Shown: positions 11,745 through 33,167 of the stretch, piece by piece
Layout of the letters: each line of letters opens with the position of its first letter
Position numbering within the stretch: position 1 is the first letter of the stretch
Source of the DNA: Wuchereria bancrofti
Taxonomy: Eukaryota > Nematoda > Chromadorea > Rhabditida > Onchocercidae
Direction: 5' to 3'
Assembly (NCBI GenBank): GCA_005281725.1
Contig: SSBO01000012.1
Coordinates: forward strand, 12,625,247-12,689,246
Length of the DNA stretch: 64,000 nt
Made by a program: the position numbers and the translations under genes
Notes under the pieces: generated by a model
Databases searched by the model: none
Seen by the model: the letters and a program-made list of their open reading frames with translations, nothing else
Told to the model about the DNA's origin: nothing

Positions 11745-14494
11745 CAATGTTACATAACTATTTCCCAGACAGGCTTTTAATATTAGACATAACTTTTTTA
11801 AAAAAGTTTAAACGATTTCTTTTAACGCTTTCTTCAAATCAGTTAGGAAAACAAAAGAAATAATAACTTTTAAATTTGATCGGGAAATGATATGGATTAC
11901 AGAGTGTTATTGTTTATGTGTTTGCGGTTCGAATGCAATAATTTCCAAGTGGCTGGGAAAACAAAGGCAAAAGTGCTACTCTTCTCATCAGCCATTTTTT
12001 TTCCTTTTTTTCTTCTTTTTTTTGTAAACTGGATAATAAATAGCTTTCTTCAGCTTTCTTCAAGTAGTTGAATCACCGAGCAAAATTTTTCTTCTGAAAA
12101 TTATCATTACATTTGCAAATAAATAAATAAATGACTTATGAGAGAGAGAGAAAGCGGAGAAAGTAAGATGGATGATGTCAATGGAATTTCAATAAGTAAT
12201 CAATAACATTACGTAAATACGGCAAATAAAATGCGTCAAATTAAGATATTACAGCAAGGTTACTTGGATGCATTATGAATAAACATTACGTATACATGAT
12301 ATAATTCATTTGTCCACTGAACTGAATCACTGTCATTCGTCACCGGGGTCATTTCGATCATAAACTGAAGACATACTCTGCAAGTAATATCTTCGTTTAC
12401 CCTCACACTTTCCTTTGTTTTGTTTGTTACAAAGCTCAATAACCAAATAAAAGATGGAAAATGTTAGTCCTTTCCTCTCTTCCCCTTCATTCACTAAAAT
12501 CTATTATCCAAACTGATCGATTTTGATGCTTTTCTTTTACCTCCTTTCTTATTCACTCTTTTTCTTCCCTTTCTTACTCACTCTCTCTACCTTTCCCTCG
12601 TAATATCGTGAAATCCCTCTAAACAACTGCAGTAAAATCAATACCCGAAATTTACCGTTGATTATGGGAACTACTGCTGCATATATATACACACAACACT
12701 ACACAGATACACTGACCTGTCGTTGCTGATTGCTATTATCCGTTTTCCGAAAGAATTGTGGAACAAACTTCCTTCTATTAATTATAATTCGAATTTAATT
12801 CAATCACTTACGTTATACTTCGGTTCATTTTTAATTACACTAACAAAATAACCCAAGGCTCGCGTAAATATGGTCTGAATACGTCAAATGTTACACGGAA
12901 TCTACTCGATTCTTTTCATCAAAATTACTATAATAAACGAACTTGTAGTTTCAGAGGAATACGACAATCGGATGTAAATTAGGAATTTCGTAAGGTCAAA
13001 AAGATTAAAGTATTCCTATATGTTTGGGCAATTGTGTTTATGAAAAATAATTATCTCGAGAAATACGCATAATGTAAACAATAAGGTCGTGATGAGCAAC
13101 CATTACTTATATGTTAAGAATTTATTTTATTCATAAACGAAATGAATAATTCGAGAAAACAAAAACAAGAAACAAACAAAACTGAAGATTAATGACTGAA
13201 CAATTATTTGCCTCCTCCGCAATAAAAAGTGAAAAAATAATACCAATACATTAATATGATCAAACAATAAGCTGATACTTAACAAATGATTAATCAATAT
13301 TTAAACAACCAACTAATAATTCATCAATAATCTTAAGCAAAATTTCAAAATTGTTCTTCATGCTTCAAAAATAAAAAAAGTAAAAATAAAACAACCATAA
13401 TATTGTGTAGCAAGCATGAATAATATATAATGATCTGGAGCACATTTTTATTCTTAATTTTTCATTTATTATTTCGGTCAAAAAATTACACCCAACCATG
13501 TTGTGTTACACTTAAAATGTGTAACATATGAACGATGATAAGTGATAATATAAATATTGCATCTATCATCATTTAACTCATTACAAATATCAAACAAATT
13601 TCTGAAAAATTAAAAAAAATCATTATTTAGTATGAATATTTAGTAGCACTAAATCATACCTCTCATTTTTACAATAGGGAATATCAAAAATATGTAAGGC
13701 TGCCATTTAAAAAAAATTTCTTAAATATGAACTCAACAAACAGAGCTTAGACAGACGTGCATTTAATTAATAAATAATAATTATATCTATGCAGTATTAC
13801 TATGAAAGATTAATTATTAACATTCAAATCTCTCTTTTCATTTCACTCTATCCAATAAATTCAAATTCAACTGCATTGCTAAATAAATATTTCTTACGTG
13901 CAAATTGTCTTACCGCAACAACAACAATAACAACAACGCAGCAGATGCGACAAGTGAGATGATCAAAGATGGAATGGAAGAAAAAGGGAAAACTTTTTAA
14001 TTTTTGATAGGTATATGCGCAAAACCATTCAATGAAAAATGTCAGTAAATATGAAAATACGATGGAAGTCAATATTGATGAAAATTTACATATTGTTCTT
14101 TCACAATAATTTTGACAAAACTTTTTGTAGATTTAAAAGATTTTCATCAGATATTTTACTTTACAACTGTCAAATTTAGAATGATATGAAAAAGTTGTGA
14201 TTTTCGTGATTAACCAAAATAAGATACCTCACCATTATAAGCAAAAATAAGATGGCATAAAGCATGAATTCGATGAACAACAACTATTTGAACTTCAATT
14301 TTTAGCAGTAACTTGTGGATTACGAAAATGTATGTCAATTCATAAATGAATATGCGAAATTATTCGCTATATATCACCATTAAATTCGGAACAAAATAAT
14401 TGATTTAGCTTTTATATGATTATTAAAACCAATGAATAACTTTGTTGCAATATCAGCAAGAATACCAATGAAATCATCATGCACACATATATGA

Positions 14495-14809
14495 AAAGTC
14501 TTCATATATCTTTAGTACCATTATAGAATTTAGTGTGATAATTTTTGAATTATTAATTCTATATCAAAAGAAATATACGAACATCAAGAAAAGACGCATA
14601 TAATATATTTCTGATACTATCCTAAAGTAATGTAATCATATAATGAAATTANAAAGTCTTCATATATCTTTAGTACCATTATAGAATTTAGTGTGATAAT
14701 TTTTGAATTATTAATTCTATATCAAAAGAAATATACGAACATCAAGAAAAGACGCATATAATATATTTCTGATACTATCCTAAAGTAATGTAATCATATA
14801 ATGAAATTA
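14495..14809 (+). repeat. 157 nt exact duplication across an N at 14652
   Basis: Positions 14495-14651 are repeated as 14653-14809, abutting the N on both sides. Likely unmerged contig overlap. Confidence 0.85.
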
Positions 14810-15801
14810 CCTGACGAAATGAACAGAAAAAGAATGTGCCCTTTTTTTACAACAATTAATCATCTACAAAATTAATTTCGAGAAAGAAAAAGTAGTTTCA
14901 TAATAACAATAAAAATAAATCCTCAAGAAATCAACAAATTTTTGAGAAATATTTTCATAAATATATCCTATTACATACTACTTGTCACATAGGGACAACA
15001 ATTAAAAAATGATGAGGTAGGATAAGATGGCTTCCGTGAACTGATAACAAACGACGCATGCATTAGGAATCAAGAAAGGATTACGTATGATTCATGAGAT
15101 AAAAATGTTGAGAAACGGAACAAAATATAAGATAGAAAAAAAGCAATGCAAATGGAAAAACACAAAAATTTTTAAAAAAAAAGAAAGAAAAAACGCTCCA
15201 AATCCAGTATGAGATGCATTTTTTGTGGCATAATACGATAGGGGTGTCGAATAAAAGGATATAATGGAAAAAAAAGAAGAATATAATACAACTCAAATCG
15301 CATAAAAAACTGTGTTAACCCGTAATTATTGAAGCTAAAGAGAAATGTAACCCTTGAAATTAAAACCTTTTGCCGCATGTTAAAACATAGAAACAGTGAA
15401 TGATTCAACAAAGTGATTGAATAGATATACTTCATTGAGAATGCCAAATTTCACCGGTCATATCTACAATTATCGCAATAAAAAAGAAAAAAAAAACGAA
15501 GGCAGTAAAAAAAAACGCAATAAAAAGAAAAAAAGATAAGCTGCTGTACAAATATTTAAATAACATAAAGTGAAGATAAGACATAGTTGAAATATTGCAG
15601 AAATGAACACATGAAAATATATGCATGCGTTAATTAAATATATGTATTAATTTACAGCATACGATAACATATAAAAAAAGAAACATGCCAGTAAAGTTAG
15701 GTTTTCAGTAAAATTCTCATAGCATAAAACAATTCCGGATCAAATTAACATCGTCTTTTTCCATCACATATGTTCTTCTCGAATTCAATGTAACGTACAC
15801 C

Positions 15802-16119
15802 CTTCTGGAAGCTTAAAAAATAAACACAACATTACATCATTATTCATATTAAAGCAAAATCAAAGTACGGAATAAAACGAGTTATGATAACAAAAATGAA
15901 AAAAAAAAGAAAAAAACACAAAGTATATTGCGATATATATTAAACTGTGAAAATAATTNNNNCTTCTGGAAGCTTAAAAAATAAACACAACATTACATCA
16001 TTATTCATATTAAAGCAAAATCAAAGTACGGAATAAAACGAGTTATGATAACAAAAATGAAAAAAAAAAGAAAAAAACACAAAGTATATTGCGATATATA
16101 TTAAACTGTGAAAATAATT
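15802..16119 (+). repeat. 157 nt exact duplication across Ns at 15959-15962
   Basis: Positions 15802-15958 are repeated as 15963-16119, one copy on each side of four Ns. Likely unmerged contig overlap. Confidence 0.85.
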
Positions 16120-16675
16120 AGGTTATAATGAAAGTTGTATTGGATTCATAACGTTAATTCACTTTGTTCATAGCGAAAAAAAAAGGATACGCCTCACCCA
16201 CAAATATATAACGAAACAAAATAAAGGACCACCCAACCCAAAATTGATCCATTAAGTCCTAATCCTTTGGTGTTACGGTAGAAATTTAAATTAGCTTTAT
16301 GACAAAGATCAGTCGAGATTGTTGTTTATTCCCTGTAAAAAACAATTTTAACATCAAAGAAATTTTCTATTCTTACTTAGCAGTTTAATCTTTATCTTTC
16401 AAGTAAAATATTTCTTTCGTCTGTTCCCCTTTTTCCAACTTATATTCCTGGAAATCAATGAAAAAAAAATCCTAAACACCACTTTTTGTAAAAGAACCAC
16501 AACAATTATATGTCTTAAAACACGATAAAATAATTCATAAATAACCCATATATACAAACAGACACACTCACGCACATAAACTCATACACACATATACTTA
16601 GAAACACAGTAGAGTAATACAACAGTGTTGCACAGTAACATTATGTTTGTGGTATGAATAAAGCGACATAAGGTC

Positions 16676-17024
16676 TGACTATGCAAAAAGAAAAGAAAAA
16701 CAAAAAATGGTCAAAAAAAACAAGATTTGGTGACTGCGGTATCATTTTTTTTTTTTTATTAATTCATAACATTTCATAGATGGCAAAACAAAAAGCATAC
16801 AGATAAAAGGAAAACGAACCTTAAAGGAAAAAAAGAAAGAAAAGNNNNNNNNNNNTGACTATGCAAAAAGAAAAGAAAAACAAAAAATGGTCAAAAAAAA
16901 CAAGATTTGGTGACTGCGGTATCATTTTTTTTTTTTTATTAATTCATAACATTTCATAGATGGCAAAACAAAAAGCATACAGATAAAAGGAAAACGAACC
17001 TTAAAGGAAAAAAAGAAAGAAAAG
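16676..17024 (+). repeat. 169 nt exact duplication across Ns at 16845-16855
   Basis: Positions 16676-16844 are repeated as 16856-17024 around eleven Ns. The repeat lies just downstream of the helicase stop codon, so it would lengthen that gene's apparent 3' UTR. Confidence 0.85.
16935..16940 (-). promoter_or_regulatory. possible poly(A) signal of the helicase gene
   Basis: Read on the minus strand this is AATAAA, about 145 nt past the TAA at 17085. It is the first such hexamer I noticed downstream, but it borders a poly-T run and such motifs are common in this AT-rich DNA. The same motif recurs in the duplicated segment to the left. Confidence 0.3.
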
Positions 17025-17084
17025 TGTTAGTAAAGGAAGCAATATAATGATATTCAGCATTTTGTTCTTGTTGAATTACCACAA

Positions 17085-25088
<8,004 letters not shown>

Positions 25089-25091
<3 letters not shown>

Positions 25092-25104
25092 AATAGTTAT
25101 ACCT
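25089..25104 (-). promoter_or_regulatory. acceptor just upstream of the helicase ATG, probable SL trans-splice site
   Basis: On the minus strand TATTATTGCAG lies 11 nt before the start ATG at 25091. There is no upstream coding exon, so this is probably a spliced-leader acceptor, or the 3' end of a 5' UTR intron. The short leader is typical of trans-spliced nematode mRNAs. Confidence 0.5.
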
Positions 25105-26555
25105 GCAATAATATTCAATACAGTAATACATCAATAATTACTTCCGTTATATGACACGACATCATTCATCATAAAAATCTGTCTTATCACCAACCATCAT
25201 TCTCAGTGATAACAGGACATTAGTTCAAAATACAGTTTCATTTCTATTTTCATTTTCAATTTCATTTCCAAACATCAACTGTCATTACAATATTTTTTCT
25301 CCTATTATAATTATAATTAATATCCACTATAATAACTATCTATGATAGTGATTATTTCATTCACATATGCCATTATTACTTAAGTAATTAAATGTAAAAA
25401 AAACTTGAAATCCTGTCAGTAATGAATCTTAACTTTTTAACAGTTATACCAATGCAGTAAGATTGACAATCTCTTTTTTCATGAAACATCATGATATTGG
25501 CACTTCCCGCCGCTTTTTCTCATTTGTATTATATAGCAAAAAAAAGATGATATCGACAAGTTTTTATTAGAATATGGAAGTTAGAATCAAAAAAAAACGA
25601 GCCAATTATATAACGAAATAAAAAACAAAATTCACTGCAATAAACTTCAAATACACCTTAGTTGATGACGGCTAAAAATCTGAAATTTTGACGTGTTAAG
25701 TAAGAAATAATTAAATATATATATCACATCTAAATATATCTAAAATCATTTTATTATTCTAAACATAATATACACTGCATAATTCTTATGATATACGTTA
25801 CTTACGCCAATTACTTATTACAATTATAAATGATTTTCATTCATAAATAAACTACAATTTTAGTAATCACTTTTCCTTTTTTTCTTCCAAAAAAAATGCA
25901 ACTAAATTATGAGACATTCATTTATTATTTTACCCAATTAGACAGTTAATTATCACATAGCATCAATAAAATTAGTTCAATTATTAATGCATGAATTTAA
26001 AAAAAAGAATCTGAAAATTATCCCAATTAAATTTTAAGTTTTCACTAACATTTTTGTAATTTGACAGTTAACATGACAATAATTTATTCAATTGCTTATT
26101 TCCATTGCTTATTCATTCTAGTATGTTTATCATTAATTTATCGTACATATCTTCACTACTACTCGGATTCGTATATCAGTGAATCATAGAAAAATGATTA
26201 ATGAATAATCCAAGATTATACAAATATAAAAAAAACATAATTTTTATCTAATCAAAATCAATCCTACTTCATTCATATCACTATCATTTCACTATTCTTT
26301 TATGATAATTATAATCTATGATAATTTAATTATATACTACATTTTCTCGACCATTTATTCATTGCTAACATATGATAATAAACGAATGTTTACTGATAAC
26401 AAAATTCATTATCATTTCACTATTCGTTTATCATTATTCATTTTCTCATTTTTATTATTTACACAATATACTATTAATTTTCATAATTTCAAAAGAAAAA
26501 AAGAAAAAAAAAGCTCACGTACTGTTTCTTTTTCTTTCTTTTCCTTTTTTTCATT

Positions 26556-26750
26556 TTTTAAAATTTTTCTTCATATCATCACCTACTTATCTATTCATTT
26601 TCTTCATATTATCATTATCACCTACCACTTATCCACTCATTTTCTTCACATCATCATCATCACTTACTACTTATCGACTCATTTTCTTCATATTATCATT
26701 ATCACCTACTTATCCATTCATTTTCTTCATATCATCATAACTTACCTACA
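26556..26750 (+). repeat. tandem repeat, about 40 nt unit, 4-5 copies
   Basis: CATTTTCTTCA starts at 26596, 26638, 26680 and 26719 (spacings 42, 42, 39), with an imperfect earlier unit near 26556. Units also share ATCATCATC/ATTATCATT and CACCTACTTATCC blocks. Because the unit is a multiple of three, several frames stay open across it, giving repetitive Phe/Ile/Thr/His/Leu readings that I regard as non-coding. Confidence 0.85.
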
Positions 26751-28103
26751 CAATACTATCATTAACAAAATATGACATAAATTCCTATCATATCAATTTA
26801 ATTCCATTATTTCAATACAGTAGCTAAATAAAAAATTTTTGGGAAATGGAAAATGAAATGACCTAAAGATGTGTTATAATTTCAAAGAAATGAAATCAAT
26901 AAAATGCTCTTCTAGTGATGAATTCTAACGAGAAACGAATCAATCAGTTAGTTGAAATGGGGTGAGTAATAATTTCTATCTCTGCTTCTACACTTGCGCT
27001 TGCGTTTACGATTTTATTCATATGTCTCTCTGCGCATTCATCTATTTATATGTGTGTGTGTCTGTTTGCATATGTATGTGTGTCCATCTGCACGTATGTA
27101 TGCGCGTGTCTACCGAATATCATACCCAAGCACACACATATATCATCATCATTCGTCCATTTTGCATTAAATATTAAAAGTCTTTTTCCAATAATATACA
27201 TCTGTCTGTGTGTCTGTATTCCATGTCTCTGTCTATGTCTAATGTCTGTGAGAATTAGTAGGTTGTGATCATAGATAAGAGACATGTGATGATGATAAGG
27301 AAATAGGGATAAACAAAGAAAGTATTGAGAAAAAAGGAGAAAGTAAGTAAATTATGAGTGGAAGAACTAAATTAGTATGTTAAGGAATTGTTAAAGAATA
27401 ATAGTAGTGTTAAGGTGATATATGGTTGAAATAGATATGCAATTAACAGAATTACACATACTGTAACTTATATGATATTACTACTTTATGTAGAGAAAGA
27501 ATAGAGCAAGAGAGGTTATAATATGGAGAGTGTCATCATTATATTTCTGCTTCAGTGATTAATCCCTCAATCAGTAGTAGTAGTGTGATTGTTACTGTTG
27601 TTGTTTTATTACTGTTATTGTTATTTGATGTTATTGTTGTAGAGAAAATGATGAAAAGGTTTGAAGCCAATAATCTTTCTCTATAGTCAAATAGGTTTGT
27701 TTATAAAGTAGTAAACTGGACCGATCTAACTTTAAAGCATTCATTTATTTATTTTCTTTTCTTCCTAGCTGTCGGGAAAAGAGTACGCAGGCATAGACAT
27801 ACACACACATATACACATACATACACACACAGTGGTATTGTCATTGTCCCGTCCAGTCGAAATTCGATGCGACACATTGTCAACTACTAATTTTATGAGA
27901 GGAAGAAGTGGAGAAGAGAAGGAAGAAAGGAAAGGTTGAGGGGAGGGAGGTTATTCTTGTGAAAGTAGAGAAGTAATGAAATACTGATAAATCAAGAAAA
28001 GAATTCAGGATCAAGAAATAAAATTTAATATAGTAAGATTTAAAAATGAGGAGAGAGAGAGAGGGGAAAGAGGAAGATTCAATGTAGAGGAAGGGATTGG
28101 TAA

Positions 28104-28150
28104 GTTGAAATATATATATATGTATATATATATATATACATATTTCAATA
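28104..28150. repeat. TA-rich imperfect palindrome
   Basis: GAAATATATATATATGTATA pairs with a downstream TATACATATTTC, giving a hairpin-capable TA tract. It is probably just a slippage-prone microsatellite. Confidence 0.45.
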
Positions 28151-28812
28151 TACATATATGTATGTATGCATTTAGAAGAGAAGCATTTCTCCTGTAACAC
28201 CAATTTTATTTTCTATCAACAACAATGTTCCAATATTTATTTTCCGGATTCATTCTTTTCTCTCTTTCTTTTGTGTGTGTGTCTCTTTTCGTAAATAAAA
28301 ATTATTGTGAATTGTAGATTTTAAGAAGCATCATAGGACATTATGTGTTTATATATACTTTTCATTACCTATATAAAAAAACTTATAGTCATAGAAAGAG
28401 TATAGTTTTATTTTTTTAGTTTTTTTATTTTCTTTCCCTTTTCTTTTTATTTTTCTTCAACATATGTCGATTTGTTTCATTCGTTTACTAAACTTATTTT
28501 TCATTTCTAATTTAATTTGAAATAAATAATTGGAATGAAACACACATGGGATTAATTTATTCCAGTATGTTATTTATTACCTTGATGTATGTTACTTCGT
28601 AGAAAGGGAGAGCGAAGAAAAATGCATAGCAGAATTACAGAGAAGGATGATAGTAATGAATGATGTTTTATTTTTACTCATTTTGCATATCATAATTTTT
28701 AGTATCAATTATTTGATAACCTAATTTAGATGTATGTACATAGACAACATATATATGCAAACATGTAGACATGCATGCAATAAGACATATTTAGATATGT
28801 ACAGAGACGCAT

Positions 28813-28947
28813 ACATGCCTACCAAGAAGAAGAAATTCATGATAAAATGTTACAATAGAAAAGAAGTTTATGAAGCCAACTTAACAAATGCTTTGCGATT
28901 TCATCCAGTTCAAACTTGTCCTAATGCTGTTAAGGCCTTGACCTGAA
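28813..28947 (+). CDS. short open frame beginning MPTKKKKFMIKCYN, unidentified
   Basis: An open frame with possible ATG near 28816 ends at TGA near 28946. It reads MPTKKKKFMIKCYNRKEVYE and ends NAVKALT. The amino-acid mix (Lys, Asn, Ala, Pro, Cys) looks less random than nearby AT-rich readings. It has no clear splice sites and no family I recognise. It could be a fragment of a lost exon or processed copy, or chance. Confidence 0.2.
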
Positions 28948-29481
28948 AGATCAAAGAAGTGTATTTTTCTAAGGGACAAATAGAAGTTGACAATAGATGA
29001 AAGATATTTTCACGATAAGGAGGAGAGGTAAAAGAAAACGAAAAGGAGTAAATGAAAGAGAGGGTTGAATGATGCGCTGATGTCCTTTCTCTTCACCTGG
29101 CATAATGCTCTTCCGTTGCATATGTTTCATTTCATATATGCAAGCTTTCAGCTATATAAAAAGCTTAAGTATGCTAATTACTATTGTTTATATATATTTT
29201 GTTGTAATATCGATTTATTCGTATAAGTATTGTGATATATTCAACGGTAACAATAATAGCAACAATCACAGCAGCAGCAACAATAAAAACAAAAATAGCA
29301 AAAAGAGAGAAGAGAAGAAGGAGAAATAGAGGTGAATTGGAAAATTGAAAATATCAGTTTGATTTTTTCTGCGTATATACGTCAAAGCTTCACGTCAAGT
29401 GTATAGATAGTTTTTCAGCACTGGGCTCTCTCTGTTTATTTGTGATGTTTTGCATTCTTTGTTTTCGCTTGTTTGTTTTGC

Positions 29482-32400
29482 TGTGATATTATTGATCTGA
29501 GGTAGCCAGATTAAAATTTGAATGATGACATGAGGATGATGTAAATTTGGGGTTTTATGATTCACAAGAGAGATATACTATATGTGGTTTTAGGCGTACA
29601 ACAAGGAATGGTCTTGAATATCTTGGAATTTTGGCCTTAAGATTTCAGATTTGAAGATGTGATATGAAGGAAAACCTTTATGGATAGGCCTACAAATTTT
29701 GGGTCTAAAGACACTTTAATGAGGAAGGTTGCATGTTTATAAATAGGACAGAATAAGCTTGTATCTTTGGCTTATAGTTGCTAGGCAGAGAAAGGCATGT
29801 GGATAAATGGGAACAGGACCCATGATTTCAGACCCTAAAAATATCGAGTAAAAGAAGGTTGCACAGATGAGTAGCCTATAATTTTTAGCCTGAAAATATT
29901 GGATAGAAGAATGGATAGAGTAGTGTTTTATCCCGGTAGGCATTTCTGTAGCCACCGCTCTTCAGCAGTTACCTTCCAGTTTTTTTTTCACTATTTTTTT
30001 TTTATGAATGAATGAAGAACGAGAAAGATAATCCAGAAGAAAAAATATTCTCCTTATTAGCATTTTATTGTTAGTTGTGGTGGAGTTGTTATCGTCGTTG
30101 TTATTATTTGCTGTTATTGCGGTTTCTGTTTCCGTTTCCGTTGTTGTTGTTGTTTTTTGTTTATTGCTGCTGCTATTTTTGTTTTACTGAAAATGATGGT
30201 GATAATTTCCTCGTTTCTGCGGTAGATCTTTTGAGAGGAAGAGAAAACGAATGATAGCTAGATGGATCGTATGGCCTGTTGTATGCAAAATTATCGCTTT
30301 TTTTTTTTCAAATTTCTCCAATTCCTGAAGTGCACATATATAAATGCGTATTTGCTTGGTAGAATTTTCTTTTCTAACACTTATTTCATTCTATCTATGC
30401 ATTCAACTCTTCTGGTGGTAGTATTGACTATGCTAGTGCTGCTAATAATAGTGTTTTATACTATATAAGTAGAAGTTTTTATAAACAGAGGTTCGTGATT
30501 ATTCCAAGCACTTATAATTCTCGAAGATTAATTACAAAATCGTTTTGCACCGGTTCAGGACGATTTGTCTGAATCAGTTGTGCATTAGAATTGTGTGTTG
30601 GAAGAAGTGGTAAGTTTCAGTGAATTACCACGATTTGCCTTTTTCTCTTTTTTTTTGAAATTTTCATCGTTTATTCTGGTATTTCCTTCGGATTCACTTT
30701 GAATTGGTATCATCTGTGTTCCTCCATTCATGCACAAACATGTGGTATTTAATATGTGTTCACTCGAAATACGGATTTTAGATGTTTCCCTTTGATACTA
30801 TTTTTGTATCTTCACTTATTTTTCGAGGCCGTTGCTAGAGTCGCACCATAATTTAGTTACTCATTTGTAATATATTGTTTATTGTCAATATGAGAATGAA
30901 TTAGAGAAGGGAATCTTGTGACTTATTTAAGAAAGCTCGTTCTCGTTGCTTGTTTTCAGGTAATTACGTAACAAAACGTAACAAAGATACTGTTATATTG
31001 ATGCTGTTAACAGTACTGTCATCTTAAATTCAATGCTGGAATTCGATTGATACGAAATCGTTTATTAGCATATTAAATTCCAGTGAGATTTTATACTTAT
31101 CATTTAATGAATCTCTGATTGCTCTGTGTAATCTGATTAAGGTAATAATTGCATCCTCATTTTAATGCAGAATTTCNTGTGATATTATTGATCTGAGGTA
31201 GCCAGATTAAAATTTGAATGATGACATGAGGATGATGTAAATTTGGGGTTTTATGATTCACAAGAGAGATATACTATATGTGGTTTTAGGCGTACAACAA
31301 GGAATGGTCTTGAATATCTTGGAATTTTGGCCTTAAGATTTCAGATTTGAAGATGTGATATGAAGGAAAACCTTTATGGATAGGCCTACAAATTTTGGGT
31401 CTAAAGACACTTTAATGAGGAAGGTTGCATGTTTATAAATAGGACAGAATAAGCTTGTATCTTTGGCTTATAGTTGCTAGGCAGAGAAAGGCATGTGGAT
31501 AAATGGGAACAGGACCCATGATTTCAGACCCTAAAAATATCGAGTAAAAGAAGGTTGCACAGATGAGTAGCCTATAATTTTTAGCCTGAAAATATTGGAT
31601 AGAAGAATGGATAGAGTAGTGTTTTATCCCGGTAGGCATTTCTGTAGCCACCGCTCTTCAGCAGTTACCTTCCAGTTTTTTTTTCACTATTTTTTTTTTA
31701 TGAATGAATGAAGAACGAGAAAGATAATCCAGAAGAAAAAATATTCTCCTTATTAGCATTTTATTGTTAGTTGTGGTGGAGTTGTTATCGTCGTTGTTAT
31801 TATTTGCTGTTATTGCGGTTTCTGTTTCCGTTTCCGTTGTTGTTGTTGTTTTTTGTTTATTGCTGCTGCTATTTTTGTTTTACTGAAAATGATGGTGATA
31901 ATTTCCTCGTTTCTGCGGTAGATCTTTTGAGAGGAAGAGAAAACGAATGATAGCTAGATGGATCGTATGGCCTGTTGTATGCAAAATTATCGCTTTTTTT
32001 TTTTCAAATTTCTCCAATTCCTGAAGTGCACATATATAAATGCGTATTTGCTTGGTAGAATTTTCTTTTCTAACACTTATTTCATTCTATCTATGCATTC
32101 AACTCTTCTGGTGGTAGTATTGACTATGCTAGTGCTGCTAATAATAGTGTTTTATACTATATAAGTAGAAGTTTTTATAAACAGAGGTTCGTGATTATTC
32201 CAAGCACTTATAATTCTCGAAGATTAATTACAAAATCGTTTTGCACCGGTTCAGGACGATTTGTCTGAATCAGTTGTGCATTAGAATTGTGTGTTGGAAG
32301 AAGTGGTAAGTTTCAGTGAATTACCACGATTTGCCTTTTTCTCTTTTTTTTTGAAATTTTCATCGTTTATTCTGGTATTTCCTTCGGATTCACTTTGAAT

Positions 32401-32872
32401 TGGTATCATCTGTGTTCCTCCATTCATGCACAAACATGTGGTATTTAATATGTGTTCACTCGAAATACGGATTTTAGATGTTTCCCTTTGATACTATTTT
32501 TGTATCTTCACTTATTTTTCGAGGCCGTTGCTAGAGTCGCACCATAATTTAGTTACTCATTTGTAATATATTGTTTATTGTCAATATGAGAATGAATTAG
32601 AGAAGGGAATCTTGTGACTTATTTAAGAAAGCTCGTTCTCGTTGCTTGTTTTCAGGTAATTACGTAACAAAACGTAACAAAGATACTGTTATATTGATGC
32701 TGTTAACAGTACTGTCATCTTAAATTCAATGCTGGAATTCGATTGATACGAAATCGTTTATTAGCATATTAAATTCCAGTGAGATTTTATACTTATCATT
32801 TAATGAATCTCTGATTGCTCTGTGTAATCTGATTAAGGTAATAATTGCATCCTCATTTTAATGCAGAATTTC
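29482..32872 (+). repeat. 1695 nt exact duplication across an N at 31177
   Basis: Positions 29482-31176 are repeated as 31178-32872 with no difference seen, although the TRIP12 block itself is diverged from its partner. Copy 2 of the block has only one version of this segment. This supports an unmerged contig overlap. Confidence 0.88.
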
Positions 32873-33167
32873 CGTACATATGATTAAAGTTACTATAATT
32901 GCAATCATTAGTCTGAACTATTTCCATTTCATATCACTTATTTCAGTGTTATTTCTCATCGTAGTTAAGTAATACGTAGAAATGATATGCAATGACGAAA
33001 TTATATTACAANNNNNATGCAGAATTTCCGTACATATGATTAAAGTTACTATAATTGCAATCATTAGTCTGAACTATTTCCATTTCATATCACTTATTTC
33101 AGTGTTATTTCTCATCGTAGTTAAGTAATACGTAGAAATGATATGCAATGACGAAATTATATTACAA
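32861..33167 (+). repeat. 151 nt exact duplication across Ns at 33012-33016
   Basis: Positions 32861-33011 are repeated as 33017-33167 around five Ns. Copy 2 of the block has this segment once. Confidence 0.88.

Larger units (their letters stand above)
11251..17084. other. gene-poor stretch with several N-flanking duplications
   Basis: No recognisable exon on either strand. Open stretches near 13.9 and 15.1-15.6 kb (minus strand) are low-complexity readings of A-rich DNA rich in Phe, Ile and Tyr. The 5' exon(s) of the MOSPD-like gene may be hidden at the left side, and the 3' UTR of the helicase gene at the right. Simple tracts include an AGAG run near 12142, TTTCTTTC/CTCTC runs near 12470-12600 and CAA repeats near 13915. 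Confidence 0.45.
25105..28981. other. intergenic region between divergent genes
   Basis: AT-rich, low-complexity DNA upstream of both the minus-strand helicase and the plus-strand TRIP12 gene, so promoters of both may lie here or nearby. It contains the 39-42 nt tandem repeat, TG/CA-rich tracts at about 27040-27240 and 27800-27832, TA-rich palindromic sequence at about 28108-28150 and a short lysine-rich open frame near 28813. No conserved exon was recognised. Confidence 0.5.

Noticed and set aside
13848..15626. Hydrophobic minus-strand open frames resembling membrane proteins
   Set aside because: Phe/Ile/Tyr-rich readings of A-rich plus-strand DNA; no conserved motif, no exon boundaries, and some overlap one another in different frames.
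26302..26775. 157-codon open frame (plus strand)
   Set aside because: It is a reading of the 39-42 nt tandem repeat and flanking T-rich DNA; low complexity, open in several frames, no homology.
27040..27240. TG/CA-rich tract as a possible regulatory Z-DNA element
   Set aside because: Short, interrupted alternating stretches common in such genomes; no positional or conservation evidence.
29737..32164. Identical 72-codon and 68-codon open frames occurring twice
   Set aside because: Exact duplication across the N at 31177, not a gene family. In TRIP12 copy 2 the matching region does not keep these frames, so they are not under coding constraint.
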